Part shown: piece by piece, positions 12,041 to 22,479 of the stretch
Position numbering within the stretch: the first letter of the stretch is position 1
Layout of the letters: each line of letters begins with the position of its first letter
Assembly (NCBI GenBank): GCA_947650365.1
Contig: OX393550.1
Coordinates: 72,239,478 to 72,303,477, forward strand
Reading direction: 5' to 3'
DNA: 64,000 nucleotides
DNA from: Chamaelirium japonicum
Taxonomy: Eukaryota > Streptophyta > Magnoliopsida > Liliales > Melanthiaceae
Program-made: the position numbers and the translations under genes
The notes under the pieces: model-generated
The model's database searches: none
Told to the model about the DNA's origin: nothing
What the model saw: the letters and a program-made list of their open reading frames with translations, nothing else

Positions 12041-12491
12041 CACACTTCCACACTATGCTGGGAAGATCATTAGTTCTAAGGAGACCGGCTACATTGTGGT
12101 GGCACTCGGTCAACACCGATCACTCGGCCTCAACGACTGAGTGGTCTATAAGAGCACTCGGCCAACAATGGCTGAATGAGATGCAGGGAGACTTATGGAG
12201 GAATTAAGAATAAGAGGAGGAGAAGAATAAGGAGGTAGGAGAGAGGAATGACTAGGAGAAGGAGGATGGATGAGGAGGTAGGTAGGATGAGCGGCGGCAT
12301 GCACAATGGTGGTGGAAGAGGAGGGAGAAAGAAAGGGAGGGTAAAATTGGGATATTATAAAACTTCCCATCTCAGGACCACCTTAGGTAAAATATTGGTT
12401 TAATGGGTTGCATCTATATGGGGTTTTCTTGGGTATATTGAATATATGACTTACGGGTTGCCCTATGAAAATATTGTGCTGTATATAGCTG

Positions 12492-12537
<46 letters not shown>

Positions 12538-12576
12538 GGAAAATCTTTTTCCACACTTCCACACTATGCTGGGAAG
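12041..12576. repeat. Segment bracketed by a 25-bp direct repeat
   Basis: The same 25 bases, containing CACTATGCTGGGAAG, occur at 12041-12065 and 12552-12576. Between them lie the inverted copy of 1-487 and a (CT)n tract. A 25-bp duplication is too long for a cut-and-paste target site; it may reflect unequal exchange or a retroposition-type duplication. Confidence 0.6.
12072..12563. repeat. Right arm of the dispersed inverted repeat
   Basis: Reverse complement of 1-487, with minor changes and a (CT)n tract at 12483-12534 where the other arm has (GA)n/poly-G. The arms now lie 11.6 kb apart, of which 10 kb is the later copia insertion. Confidence 0.85.
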
Positions 12577-12639
12577 TCCAATACAAATCGGCCAAAGAAT
12601 AAGTCCAACACAAACATGGCTCAAAGTGGCTACTTCTCG

Positions 12640-12880
12640 GTGGTGGTGACGAAAGTCAACCTAGTTAGCAACCTTGAGTACTGGTGGGTGGAAAAGAGAA
12701 TTAGTTGGCATATCTATGGGTTGAAAAGTTCCTTCTCCACCTACACGTCTGCGGCAGAAGGAGAATCGTAGTACATGGGCAACTCCTCGGTCAACCGAGT
12801 CACTAGGAAAAGAATCGTGGTCCTGGAGTTCACCTCTGGAGACCTTCTGATGCTGAGCAACCGATAGACCGAGAAGGGCT
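12640..12880 (+). pseudogene. Older copia protease remnant
   Basis: The plus-strand translation gives 'VTKVNLVSNLEYWWVEKRIS', 'WHIYGLKSSFSTY', 'YMGNSSVNRV' and 'VLEFTSGDLLMLSNR'. This is the copia protease order (WW.DTGAT.H.C, F..Y, MGN...., VVLK.TSGK.L.L). The catalytic DTG is replaced by EKR and there are stops, so it is inactive. It continues the Gag remnant ending at 11610. Confidence 0.7.
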
Positions 12881-12989
12881 ATTATAATTTAACAGAGAAG
12901 AACGTGGGGGAGATAGAAGAAGATCAGGATGATGTCCCAAATCCACTATATTCTTGGAGAGTTGTTTCAGAAACCTATGTGTTCTTGAG

Positions 12990-13390
12990 GAGTGATTTCT
13001 AGAAACACATACGTCCTTTTTCCGAGCTCTACAACTCTTAGAAAAAAGAAGAATAATCTCGGATTAAAAAAGATCGATCAGGAGTCGATAATAGGTCTAC
13101 TATTTATAGAGGTTGAAAGCTGCCAGTCCCAGGGCATTTTCTGCAGACAGGCTACCGATCCTCGGGTTGTCTTCGTGGGCCCCTCGGGGGATGTCGGGAC
13201 CCGAGCTAACATTGTGGGCTTTGTGTAACCTCCCGGGTCCCAAGCTATTCTCATGGGCCCCACTTGGACTGCTGGGCTGAGCTATCCTCACGTGCCCCAC
13301 TTGAGCTGGTGGGTAGTTATCCTCGTGGGCCCTACTTGGGTTGTATGTTGCGGGCCCGCGGATGCCTTAGCCAAAATTTTCGCCTACATC
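12990..13390. other. Gene-free stretch with GGGCCC-rich imperfect repeats
   Basis: From about 13150 a motif close to CCTCGTGGGCCCCACTTGG recurs three to four times at irregular spacing. No conserved coding is visible. Confidence 0.45.
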
Positions 13391-13399
13391 CTTCTATGT

Positions 13400-14130
13400 T
13401 AAACTAGTGGACTTCGACCCCAATCATCTGGACCTACCTGCTATCTGGAAGGCTAAGTCTCCACTTCGAGTTCGCATGTACACCGTTACTGTTCCTAGTA
13501 TGTGAATAGTAATCTGGCTTATTTGCTCTATAGAGCACTATAGATAGACATTCCTAGATTATTGCACACAGCTAGGGTTGAAATGGGCATGGGTCAGACC
13601 GACGTCCATTAGGTCAGACCCAATTTGGGCACACTTTGGGCTGAGTTAACTTGGAGTTTTGGGCAGCAGTGGGTTCAAACATTCAAGCCCAAACGTATAT
13701 GAGATAGGTATGGCTAGCCAGCCTAGCCGATCCTAATAATGCTGCCCAAAATCCGGACTGAAACCTGGATTGTATTATTATTATTTTATTTTGGTAAAAT
13801 AAATAAAAAGGTTTATACATGTCGGGGGAAAAATCGTCTTCCTATTTACACTACTCAACGATGCTGGAATCCCACCGGAGAGTTTGCATGAGTACACCAC
13901 ACACCAAGACCTGAAAGGGACAGAGTGTCAAGAACTGTTGGCTCCCTACGAAGTACAAACCCTTCGACGCTCAAATCAGTGACTGATAAAAAAAGTTGGA
14001 GGAGGTGAAGGAGAAGGTAAAAAGGAGAGTGTAGTGATTGCTAATTTATCTCACGAGAGTTTCAACCCCTTTTCCGGAGCCCCTATGGGTGCTTTTGTGG
14101 ACCTTCTAAGTGTGAGAGAATCTGACACGT
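13400..14130. other. Unrecognised intergenic sequence
   Basis: No gene or clear repeat structure is visible apart from a short (TTA)n tract near 13770. A GGGCATGGGTCAGACC-type segment near 13585 resembles termini of old repeats seen elsewhere in the window. Confidence 0.4.
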
Positions 14131-14169
14131 TTTAACCCACATGCTCACCCATGTCTGCCCAGGTTATAG

Positions 14170-14515
14170 TCCACCTGGTGGCCTCTAGGTGGATTAAAAC
14201 TTACTGCCTCTGGGCTACTAGATGATGATCTTTGGCTGGAACGAAGCATACCACCTTTGGGCTGTCAGGTGGTGGTCTCTGGATTGAATGAAATTTACCG
14301 CCTCTAGGCTGTTAGGTGACATTCTCTGGCTGAAACAAAACTTTCGCTTCTGGACTGGCAGGTGGCGGTCTCTGGCTGGAACGAAACTTACCACCTCTGA
14401 GCTATCAGATGGCAGTCTCTTGTTGAAAAGAAACTTACCGCCTATAGGCTACTAGGGTGCCAATCTCTAGCTGGAACAAATTATTTGCCTCTAGGCTGTC
14501 AAGTGGCCCGATCAG
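14170..14515. repeat. Minisatellite, unit about 60 bp
   Basis: Roughly six degenerate copies of a unit containing 'ACCGCCTCTGGGCTGTCAGG' and 'CTCTGGCTGGAACGAAACTT'. Copy lengths vary by a few bases. There is no coding potential. Confidence 0.7.
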
Positions 14516-14599
14516 ATGTCTTGGTTCATGCAATTTACCAACTGTCATACTAACCAACCTGTGCCATGCTTGGACTGCTGCACTGGCTTTGCGAGCTCT

Positions 14600-14950
14600 G
14601 ATATGATGCCGTCGAACGCTTGGGCTTTGTCTGGAGAAAATCTCCTTCGGGCGAGCTCAGGGAGTCGACCTGCTGATGATGTTCTCAGATGAGTTTGTTG
14701 CTATGTTCTTCTACGGTCGCTTTGGGCGAGCTCCCTACTGACATCACCCTAATCGAGCTCGTCACTATAACCTTCCAAGGTCACTCCGGGCGAGCTCCCC
14801 GCTGATGTCATATTGACATCACCACAGGCTAGTTGGTCGCTATGAGCTTTCGAGGTTTCTCCGGGCGAGCTCCCCGTTGGTCATCTTAAGGTTGCTACGG
14901 GCGAGCTTCCTGCTGGCCGTTGTGGTGATGTCATCACAGGTGAGCTCGTC
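14600..14950. repeat. Minisatellite around CGGGCGAGCTC
   Basis: Five or six degenerate copies of a 60-70 bp unit containing CGGGCGAGCTCCC and TGATGTCATC-like sequence. Related text occurs at 20575-20750, so both are probably fragments of the same LTR family. Confidence 0.6.
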
Positions 14951-14975
14951 GATGTGATCCCTTATGCATGCCTTA

Positions 14976-15176
14976 GAGCATGTACAACGGCCTCCTCAAA
15001 ATTGGCTTCCTCAAAAGCATTGTTGAGGAGGAATTTTATGTCATGTCATCTTTGAGGAGGGGAGATAGTTGGGGTGGGGGCCACTGTATGACCCCATCAC
15101 GCTGGAATCTATTTTTTTCGGATTCTCCTCAATGGTGGTGGGACCGGCTCATTTGAGGAGGCCGATGTACATGCTC
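14976..15176. mobile_element. Tourist/Harbinger-type MITE, 201 bp
   Basis: The termini GAGCATGTACAACGGCCTCC and the reverse complement of the right end, GAGCATGTACATCGGCCTCC, form inverted repeats. TTA is duplicated at 14973-14975 and 15177-15179. It has no coding capacity. The 3-bp TTA duplication is diagnostic of PIF/Harbinger elements. Confidence 0.85.
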
Positions 15177-15189
15177 TTAGGAGCGAAAA

Positions 15190-16500
15190 AAACAACGTGA
15201 TGATCAGAAGAATGGCAAAAGACACGCCCAACGTGTTTCGTCCTCATGCTCAGCCAGTGAGGATGACTTCGTTAATCTCTTGTTTAGCTTCTTCAAATTA
15301 TCGACGGTCTCAATCCATCGATCGTATCTTGTTGTCTCCTAATGGATGGGATGGACACCTTGTGCCTGAGTGTCAATGCAAAGGGTCTAGAAAGGTAGCA
15401 AATCATAGAGCAAACCTTGTGCAAAGGGCTTAGTTAGGGGAGCAACCTCCAAGGCATGCCTTTGCCAGGTTGAGCCTCGAGCAGTGTAAGCAGCAATCTT
15501 GGCAATGCACAATTATCTATGTATGTACGAATATCTTGTATCTCATTGCCTTATCAAAGTGCGAGCGCCCATAATGATCTTTCAACGGTGGGGAGCTTTC
15601 TGCGGCCGGGCCCCATTTGACACCAACCCTGCCCTGCCTTGTCCCTACCCTTTGATAGGCCTAATTACTTCTAAATGTCTGGTTGAACTCTGGTTTTGAC
15701 TTCCTTATGTGTGATGATGTGGCGGCCTTTGGTTCCACCACATGGCAACGAGTTGGTTACGATTTTCGGGCACTGTCAATACATATCTACCTTACAAATA
15801 TAAATACCTCAGCTAAACTTAATACAATATTGTATCAGGGGACTTAGTGAGCCGTCCCTGACAAAGAGATCGATTAATCTAATGGACTGAGAAATACCGT
15901 AGACGAAAATATCATTCACTGTATTTCAAATTTTCTTTACAATGCCATCGAACCAGTGAACCACCGAACTGCTCGTCGACGCCGGAGTTGCTCGCCGCCG
16001 TCGAACCAAACTTAAACTTAACACTAAACCCAAGATCTATGGGCCATGATATGAACCCTAGACCTGGGATCTAAACCGAACCCTAAACCGAACTCTAGTC
16101 GTACCCACTCATCTCCATTGCTCCCCGGCACCAAGACAGCGGCGGCGACCACCTGCAACTCGAGATCTGACTAGGGACTAGGGCGGCGACGGAGAGTGGT
16201 CGCACTCGAGAGAGATGGGAGAAGAGATCAGAGGAGGATAATTTCGGATTTATTAAAAAAAATAGGAACCTTAGGCTAAACGAACCTTTCGTGCGCCCTC
16301 ACGACAACGATAAGTTGTCAGAGACCTCTCACACATTAACCCATGTTTTTTCCCCCCTTGTCGTGTGATCATGCTAGAAGTTGGGGCTTAATTTGGGAGG
16401 GGCTTGGGCATAAAAAAGTGTGGGGTAGGGAAAAAATAAGTGATTTAACCGAGTCCTCGAGAAGTCTTTATCTACTTTCAATGCAAAGATAAACACTGCT
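15190..16500. other. Intergenic region upstream of the F-box gene
   Basis: Contains only short frames without domains. Three stretches resemble repeat debris, but no structured element can be delimited. Confidence 0.4.
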
Positions 16501-16512
16501 TCTTTTCTTTTC

Positions 16513-16520
16513 TATAAAAG
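16513..16520 (+). promoter_or_regulatory. Possible TATA box of the F-box gene
   Basis: TATAAAAG lies 206-213 bases before the ATG. A 135-bp MITE sits between it and the start codon, so without that insertion the distance would be about 75 bases. Assignment rests on motif and position only. Confidence 0.35.
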
Positions 16521-16525
16521 AAAAA

Positions 16526-16660
16526 GGTAAATTATAAATAGATCCCCTTAATTTGATCGATTTCACTAACACCCCTCATGTTTTTCAAAATATAGGGGGC
16601 ATCTGTAGGATTTTAAACATGTTGGGGTGTTAGTGATAATGAGTCTGTATGTAATTTACC
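16526..16660. mobile_element. 135-bp palindromic MITE in the 5' leader region of the F-box gene
   Basis: The left end GGTAAATTATAAATAGATCC and the reverse complement of the right end, GGTAAATTACATACAGACTC, form long imperfect inverted repeats that extend inward through CACTAACACCCC. The whole element can fold into one hairpin. It ends 65 bases before the ATG and probably contributes to the transcript leader. The family is not determined because no clean target duplication is visible. Confidence 0.7.
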
Positions 16661-16725
16661 ATAAAAAGATGGTTGCAGCCTAAATTAGGGTTTTTGTGCC
16701 TCAACTCAACTACTACTCACAGTCC

Positions 16726-19533
16726 ATGGCCATCGTTGTCCCCAAGAGGGGAAACAGGAGAAGAAGGAGAAGAAGAAGAAGGAGAAGAAGAAGAAGAGGA
16801 GGAGGAGATCAGATCAGCGAACTACCCGACCACCTCCTTCATCGCATCCTCTCCTTCGTCCCCCCTCGACACGCCGCGCGGACCACCCTGCTCGCCAAGC
16901 GGTGGAGGCGGGTATGGGCCTCATCCCCCGTTCTCGACTTCGACGAGGCGCTGGCCACGCGGAGCCACGCCTTCCAAGATCTCATCGAGCGTTCGTTGTC
17001 GCTCCGCGACCCCACCGCCGACCACCTCCGCACCCTCCGCGTCTCGCTTAGGGCCGCCTGCGCCTCCCTCCGCCTCCGCCGGTGGCTCCTACGGGCGGCG
17101 CAGTGCGGCGTCCGGGAGCTCTACCTTGACCTCCCCCAATACGACCTGCCGTTGAGCCTCCCCAGCTGCGATTCGGTGAGGGTTCTGAGTTTGCGGCTTG
17201 ATCACACCAGACTTAGGCTGCCCCCCTCCCGGACCTTCGCCTCGCTTGAGACGTTGTCGCTCGAGAGGGTTCGATTCGACGATGAATCCCTCGGTGCATC
17301 GGTGTCTTCTCGCTTCCCCTCGCTTCGGAAGCTCGATCTATCCAACTGTGCCGGGCTTGGAGATCTCATCATCCGCTCCCGGTTCCTCGAAGAATTGAAC
17401 TTAAAGGAGTGCAAATCGCTTAAGCATGTTGGGATTTCGGCGAATTGGTTGAAAAGATGCAGCATTCGCGATTGCTTCAGCGATACCGGCGGAAGTTCGT
17501 TAGAGATCCTTGCCCCAAATCTCCAAAGGTTTGAATGGGATGATCGCGTCCTTCATCACTTTGATCTCGAGAAGCTAGGGTTTCTAAGCTATGCAGCCAT
17601 CTCTTTCTCTGATACCGCATCGACCAAAGCTGTTGTTCAACCCGTAACGGATCTTCTCATGGGCTTAGTCCACACCGAACATCTTTCGGTAGATTTCATG
17701 AGCATTCAGGTATTGTTTCGGTTCGATTTCTGCACGACTTTCTTGGTGGCTCCTCATATTTTTCGATAACCAATAAGGTTTAAATGCATTCTATTATAGT
17801 TGATTTGTACAGATTGAGGGAGTAGTGGATCCTTTGAATGCAAATTTAAACAAGGATTTCCTTTTGTTTCGTAGGCTGCTATTGATGCAATTGCATCGAT
17901 ACCACGACAACAAAAATAAAATCCTAATTCGGCGGCATAATCGGCGGTCAATGTTATAATGGTGGCCCCTAGCCGCGGTATTAGGCTTCTAATGCGGTGG
18001 TTGGCATTGGCCCCCCGAATCAGACAAAGAAAATTCGGCGGCCAAGGGGGTGTTTGGCATGCGGAACAGCTGTTCCGCTTAAACCTCAACTACTAGAGGG
18101 CATTCCCGTCAATTGTCATTTCTAGTGTAAATTAAGGGTTCAACGTTCCGGTTGGCAGAGAAACGCACGGAACGAGGAAAGATTGTTCCCAACTCTTCAG
18201 TCTAGTGGCAAAAAACTATCCGTTGGTTTAAAAATAACGGCTCTAAGAATAGAAAGGGGCGGTTCTGGATTGATGCCAATTGCCAAACACGCCCCAAGTT
18301 GCCGCAAAAGAGCACAGGTAAATGCAGCGGCTTGGCCCCTGTTGAAATACGGCATGATGCAATAATGGGGGCTTGGCCACCGAATTAGGAGGCAAATGCG
18401 GGGGCTTGGCCGCAGAATTAGGAGGCAAATGCGGGTACCTTACAACCGAATAGTTCCATATTTTTGGTTTAATAAAATAAATACGTGGGCGAGTGTGGTT
18501 TAACAGAAGTGACAGCTAGTTGAGTTGGTAAAGTTTTGTGGGGTTTGCACGAGAGACCCAGGATAGATTTGAGCGTTCGGTATATTAACAGAAAAAACAC
18601 ATGCTTGCGGGTCAGGGTGTGGGCTCGAGTCAGGTATGGGCTCGGGCGCAAACTTATGTTTTTTTTTAATTTCAAATTGGCATAATCGGTGTTCAGGCCC
18701 CCGCAAAAGCCAAACCAAGTTCGGTGGCTAAGCCCAGCTGTCGCAAAAATTAAACCAAATTCGGTGGCCTGGCCGCTGCAAAAGGGTAACCAAATTTGGT
18801 GGCCATCACCGATAAAGCCTTTCGACAGTCTTTTGCGGTCACCATATTCGATGTCCAGGCCATTGCAAAAGGTCATCAAACTCGTAAATGGCCTTTTTAC
18901 CAGCTGATATCTGGTTTTTTCTGTTGTAATGTATGATATCTTCAGGTGATCTCTGCTCAGAAGGAACTCATGAAAAGATCAGCGGAGCCGTTGTTTTTGA
19001 AGCTGACGTCTTTGGAACTATGGTCGGTCTTCGACAAATACAATCTCTCAGGGATTTCGTTCTTGCTGAAGAATTCTCCCAACCTAGAGTACCTGTTTAT
19101 GAATTCCGTTTCTCGTCCGACGGTCGCTGGGGTAAGTATTTCTTAGCACCAGGACTTCCATAGTATCCGTTCCATCGTTGATCTCGATTTACCAATCTGA
19201 TGCCATACAATTGTTCAGTTAACACCTCAAATGCAATGCAGTCCTCATTGTTGTGATGGCAACCAGTTGTTAGAGCAGCCCCACGCGCTCAATTTCCATG
19301 GAGACCGCCGCCCGTCACAAGATCTGTTCAAGTCACTGAAGCAGGTGATGATCCATGGGTTGGGACCCGAAGAGCATGAGATAGAATTTGTGAGGCTTGT
19401 GCTGAAGAATGCTTCAGCCTTGGAGCAAGTCATTGTGAGGTGCAAGGTGAGGGGTCTTTGCGAGCAGCACATCAGGAAGGAGCTACTGACGTGTCCCAGG
19501 GCTTCATCGGATGTCACTACCTTGTTCTTATAA
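16726..19533 (+). CDS. F-box/LRR/FBD protein, three exons
   Basis: Exons 16726-17709, 18946-19131 and 19219-19533 (stop included) join in phase 0 at all junctions and encode 494 residues. Introns have GT-AG borders; the second donor is GGG|GTAAGT. Residues about 30-75 are an F-box (ELPDHLLHRILSFVPPRHAA, then LAKRWRRVW), which would bind SKP1 in an SCF ubiquitin ligase. Leucine-rich repeats fill the middle (for example FPSLRKLDLSNCAGL). Exon 3 supplies an FBD domain with 'LKQVMIHGLGPEEHEIEFV', 'LKNASALEQVIV' and a final 'HIRKELLTCPRASSD'. The domain order and length fit the large plant FBD F-box family, whose members select substrates for degradation; the substrate is unknown. A run of 14 arginines at residues 11-24, encoded by an AGA/AGG microsatellite, precedes the F-box. 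The start is the ATG in TCCATGG; an upstream GTG is not credible in a plant. It looks intact. Confidence 0.9.
16755..16805 (+). repeat. (AGA/AGG)n microsatellite coding poly-arginine
   Basis: The tract encodes 14 consecutive arginines and then glycines at the start of the F-box protein. It is a purine-only run of the kind that varies in length between individuals. The product is a basic stretch that could act as a nuclear-localisation signal, but that is inference. Confidence 0.8.
17710..18945 (+). other. Intron 1 of the F-box gene, repeat-rich
   Basis: 1,236 bases with a GT donor after CAG and a TTCAG acceptor. It contains a 249-bp MITE (18047-18295). It also has two tandem copies of a 34-base unit with AATTAGGAGGCAAATGCGG (about 18370-18440) and several degenerate AATTCGGTGGCC/CGCAAAAG motifs around 17920-18010 and 18690-18870. 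No exon-like coding was found in it. Confidence 0.75.
18047..18295. mobile_element. 249-bp MITE in F-box intron 1
   Basis: Left end GGGGTGTTTGGCATGC; right end in reverse complement GGGGCGTGTTTGGCAAT. AAG flanks both sides (18044-18046, 18296-18298), a 3-bp duplication compatible with PIF/Harbinger although not the usual TTA. It sits in the sense gene's intron and has no coding capacity. Confidence 0.7.
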
Positions 19534-19847
19534 GATTCGTGTGATTACGACCAACAGCTGCACACGAGCCGACTGCTCGACGATCTTCGTTTCCCCTTGG
19601 TTGGCAAGTCGTTTCGTTAAACCTCGAGAGCCAACGCTTTTGTTTAGGCGATTCCTTCTTCACCCTAACATAGAGCTCTTAGATTTAATTCAAACTGCAG
19701 TTTGATGGAGTCCTTACATGTTAATAGTTCCTGAATATTGAAAGTGTTTTGGTAATTTTGAAGGCTGTAAACTTCTTCAGTGGATGGCTGTCAGTGTCTT
19801 TTTAATGGTTATAAAGGCCTTCATGCAAATGATCTGAATGCAGCAAT

Positions 19848-19853
19848 AATAAA
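19848..19853 (+). terminator. Possible poly(A) signal of the F-box gene
   Basis: AATAAA lies about 315 bases after the stop codon, with T-rich sequence following. The assignment is by motif and distance only. Confidence 0.3.
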
Positions 19854-19859
19854 AGTGAA

Positions 19860-20570
19860 AGTCTTTCTTCATCAAATAGTTCTTGTTTTTTTTTACATTG
19901 CCTCTTCTCTACGCGAAGAAATCCTAAGGTGTCGATCCTCCATTGTTGTGGCACTCCATTGTTTTCAAAACCTCCTGTTTTTTACTTTTCGCCATTTCTG
20001 ATATGTTGGCGATGCGATATCTGATTTCCGGCCTCCAGCTCTACTCTACGTGAAATCCATTGACGGTCGCCATCTTCACTCCTCCACTATAAGGAACTAG
20101 TAGCTTACTAAGGAACCCTGCTCTGAGGCTACTCTAATCTGCGGAAATGTATAAATCATATCCCATAATATTTACTGAAATTTCCTAGTTGCACATCAAA
20201 ATTGAAATGCTGATTTTGAGTCAATGATGCATTCAATTCTTTTAATTTTTGCCGATGTTGCTATTAAAAGCCCTTGTGTTGAATAATCTTGCTTTACCTA
20301 ACCTAATTTTATTTCAATATAGGCTTAACATAGATTCATCGCTACCCTTACTATGTATTTCGGTGGTGAATTGATATGTGTCAATGATAAGTATTGAGTA
20401 CAAAGGGGGAAGAACAAAACTTTTTTCTTGCCTAAGTCGTCTACTTATGACCAATTAAGTCAGAAATTATATCGGATCATGAATGATGATCTCAAATATT
20501 ATGACATTACTATCAAGGCTATATATCCCATAATATTTAATGAAATTACTATCAAGGCTATATATCAAAG
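19860..20570. other. Intergenic sequence, nothing recognised
   Basis: AT-rich. A 25-base duplication occurs near 20510-20565 (ATTACTATCAAGGCTATATA occurs twice). No gene or mobile element can be defined. Confidence 0.4.
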
Positions 20571-20571
20571 C

Positions 20572-20790
20572 GGGCTCGGGTCCGCTTCAAGCAAGCTCTT
20601 TCGGACGAGCTACCTGGTGATGTCACCCATGCGGGCTCGGAACTGCTTCAGGTGTTCACAGGCTCGGCTTGGTCGAATGGACGGCCTTGTTATCTTAGGC
20701 CTTCTTTGATGCCTTCCTATCTAGCCAAGTGTAGGCCGGTCTCGCACTTGGCTATGTGGACACTTTTTCGGACACCAACAGTAAGAATTC
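20572..20790. repeat. LTR-like fragment related to the 14.6-kb minisatellite
   Basis: GCGGGCTCGG, GACGAGCTACC and GATGTCACC motifs recur as in 14600-14950. It ends near CGGACACCAACAGT. It is probably a degenerate gypsy LTR piece; no boundary or target duplication could be fixed. Confidence 0.4.
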
Positions 20791-21204
20791 AGTTCTATTT
20801 GAATAAGTCTTTGGGTTTTTTTTTAGAATGAGGAAGAAAGACCTACCTATAGGTAAGGAATGTAAAATTTTAAAATTCAATTTCTTACGAGTTGATTTCT
20901 CATTTGGATCAATTATTACGCACATGTTTTTCATGGAAAATGCTTTTTTTTTTTTGTGAATATGGAAAGAGTAACGACAAGATTCTTATTGAAGTTTCTT
21001 CAGTATTACATCATAAGAACCTTCGAGTAAATGACCACTTCAATTAGGGGTAGCAATCTCGCCCGAAAATCCAAAAACCTGACCCGAACCCAATCGGGTA
21101 TAGCTGCAAATATTGTACCCTAAGCAAGGATTGGGTATGGTATGGCCCGTATGGGCATTGGAACTCTACCTGATCACCGTTTAAGTATTGGTGTGGGTAC
21201 CTTA

Positions 21205-21452
21205 CACGGTGTTTGGATACACTCCAAGGAGTTGATTATAGGATTCTAGGATTATGCCGATAGCCCGTTTGGCAAGTCTAAAAATGTTTTTTTGGAGAGA
21301 CCAAATCAGAGCTACAAGATTTGGCGGAGGGCCCTTTTTGGGATTATGGGAGCTGGAATCCCGGAGCCCAAAAATGAAGCTCCGATATCTTACCTTCGAG
21401 ATTCTGCGGAGAGCCCAGAATCCCAGAATAAGGAGCATATCCAAACAACGCC
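21205..21452. mobile_element. 248-bp Tourist/Harbinger-type MITE
   Basis: Left end CACGGTGTTTGGATAC; right end in reverse complement AGGCGTTGTTTGGATATGC. The TTA duplications are at 21202-21204 and 21453-21455. The interior has further inverted similarity (TTGGCGGAGGGCCC against GGGCTCTCCGCAGAA). Its size matches the other TTA-flanked MITEs in the window. Confidence 0.8.
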
Positions 21453-21927
21453 TTAATACCCATACTCGAAACACGATACCTGAACGCCCGTCTAACTTGT
21501 GTATATTAGATAATATACAGACTCCAAACTTATTGTAACATACCTAAATTTTATCGAAACCCATATCCCTACCCAAATTCTTCCTAATCACTTACCCTAC
21601 CAAAACAAATATAATAAGAATTCATAACTTTTTAACATTCCATTGTAATACATTGATTTTTTTTCCTTACCCAATTACATAAGGGTTGGAGAAAAAAAAG
21701 AGAAACCTATATTTAATTCGCAACCTATGTGTGGCATCCTCCCGACCCCAAGAACAGGGATCTCATCTCTCGTCATCGATGGAGGGCTGCTCTGATGCAA
21801 AAGAGGACTGGTAGTCGGAAGATGCAGCAAAGTTGGAGTCATCGCCTGAGTCGGGATGTTACCGCACATCGATGAAACCTTGAGGAGGACTGGGTGTTGA
21901 TGGCGAGGACGGGAGGAGTGGTCGACT

Positions 21928-22176
21928 ATGCCATCCATATTCATCGTGGCCGTTGATGCCACGCGGGCGCTCATATTTCGAAACAAATGGACCAAAATTG
22001 AGGGGCTGACAAATGGAGAGGAGTGGAAGCCTATGTTCTTAGACATGATGGTCCATAGATTTGGCTTTGAGGATTTTCATTTGCTTGAGCAGCTTAAAAA
22101 CACAGTAGTCCACAACAGCTCAAATCGAAAGGTGCTCCAAGGGCTTGATCAAATTGCATTTGACATTCATCCCTAG
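21928..22176 (+). other. Unrecognised 82-codon open frame
   Basis: This frame encodes a mixed-composition peptide beginning MPSIFIVAVDATRALIF, with no low-complexity bias. I do not recognise the family. It has no upstream exon support and runs up to a retroposon insertion. It may be an exon of an unknown gene or chance. Confidence 0.25.
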
Positions 22177-22347
22177 AGCATCACAATATTTTACGCCAGG
22201 TTGGCGGCCTGTGGTATCCCTGCCGGGTGGGAGGGCTATGGTTCGTCGCCGTGAGGTGGTTTTGTTTGTGTCTCGGCCGTCGGGGCCTCCTGAGATCTGT
22301 TGTGATCTCTCCTTCAAAGTACCAAAAAAAAAAAAGCATCACAATAT
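22177..22347 (+). mobile_element. Poly(A)-tailed retroposon with 13-bp target duplication
   Basis: The insert at 22190-22334 ends in about a dozen A residues preceded by AAAGTACC. It is flanked by AGCATCACAATAT at 22177-22189 and 22335-22347. A long exact duplication plus a 3' poly(A) tail is the signature of LINE-driven insertion. It is either a SINE or a 5'-truncated LINE. A related GTACC(A)n end occurs at 22700-22710. Confidence 0.85.
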
Positions 22348-22479
22348 CAGATTGCTTGATCTCTGCACCAATGGTCACATCTCAGCAGGTGAAGCTGGAG
22401 ATGGCGATGGGTCGCCAATTTTGGTTTGTTTCTTTTTGTTTCTTGTTTTACCCCGTGTCTCTTGGGTTTGTGGCCGACG

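Larger units (their letters stand above)
11625..12640. mobile_element. About 1 kb inserted between Gag and protease of the older copia
   Basis: Gag sequence ends near 11615 and resumes with protease near 12640, so this block is foreign to the element. It starts with an AGGGGTGGGAC-type terminus and a run of CGACCC-rich sequence. A 21-base motif containing ACTGGTGGGTGGAA occurs at both edges (about 11612 and 12671) with one mismatch. The block contains the inverted arm at 12072-12563. Confidence 0.5.

Noticed and set aside
16696..16725. Upstream extension of the F-box protein by ten residues
   Set aside because: It would start at GTG. The first ATG, in a TCCATGG context, is at 16726.
18469..18879. 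136-codon minus-strand frame in F-box intron 1
   Set aside because: It is antisense within the intron, built on imperfect GGTGGC/GCAAAAG repeats, with no domain and no splice or promoter support.
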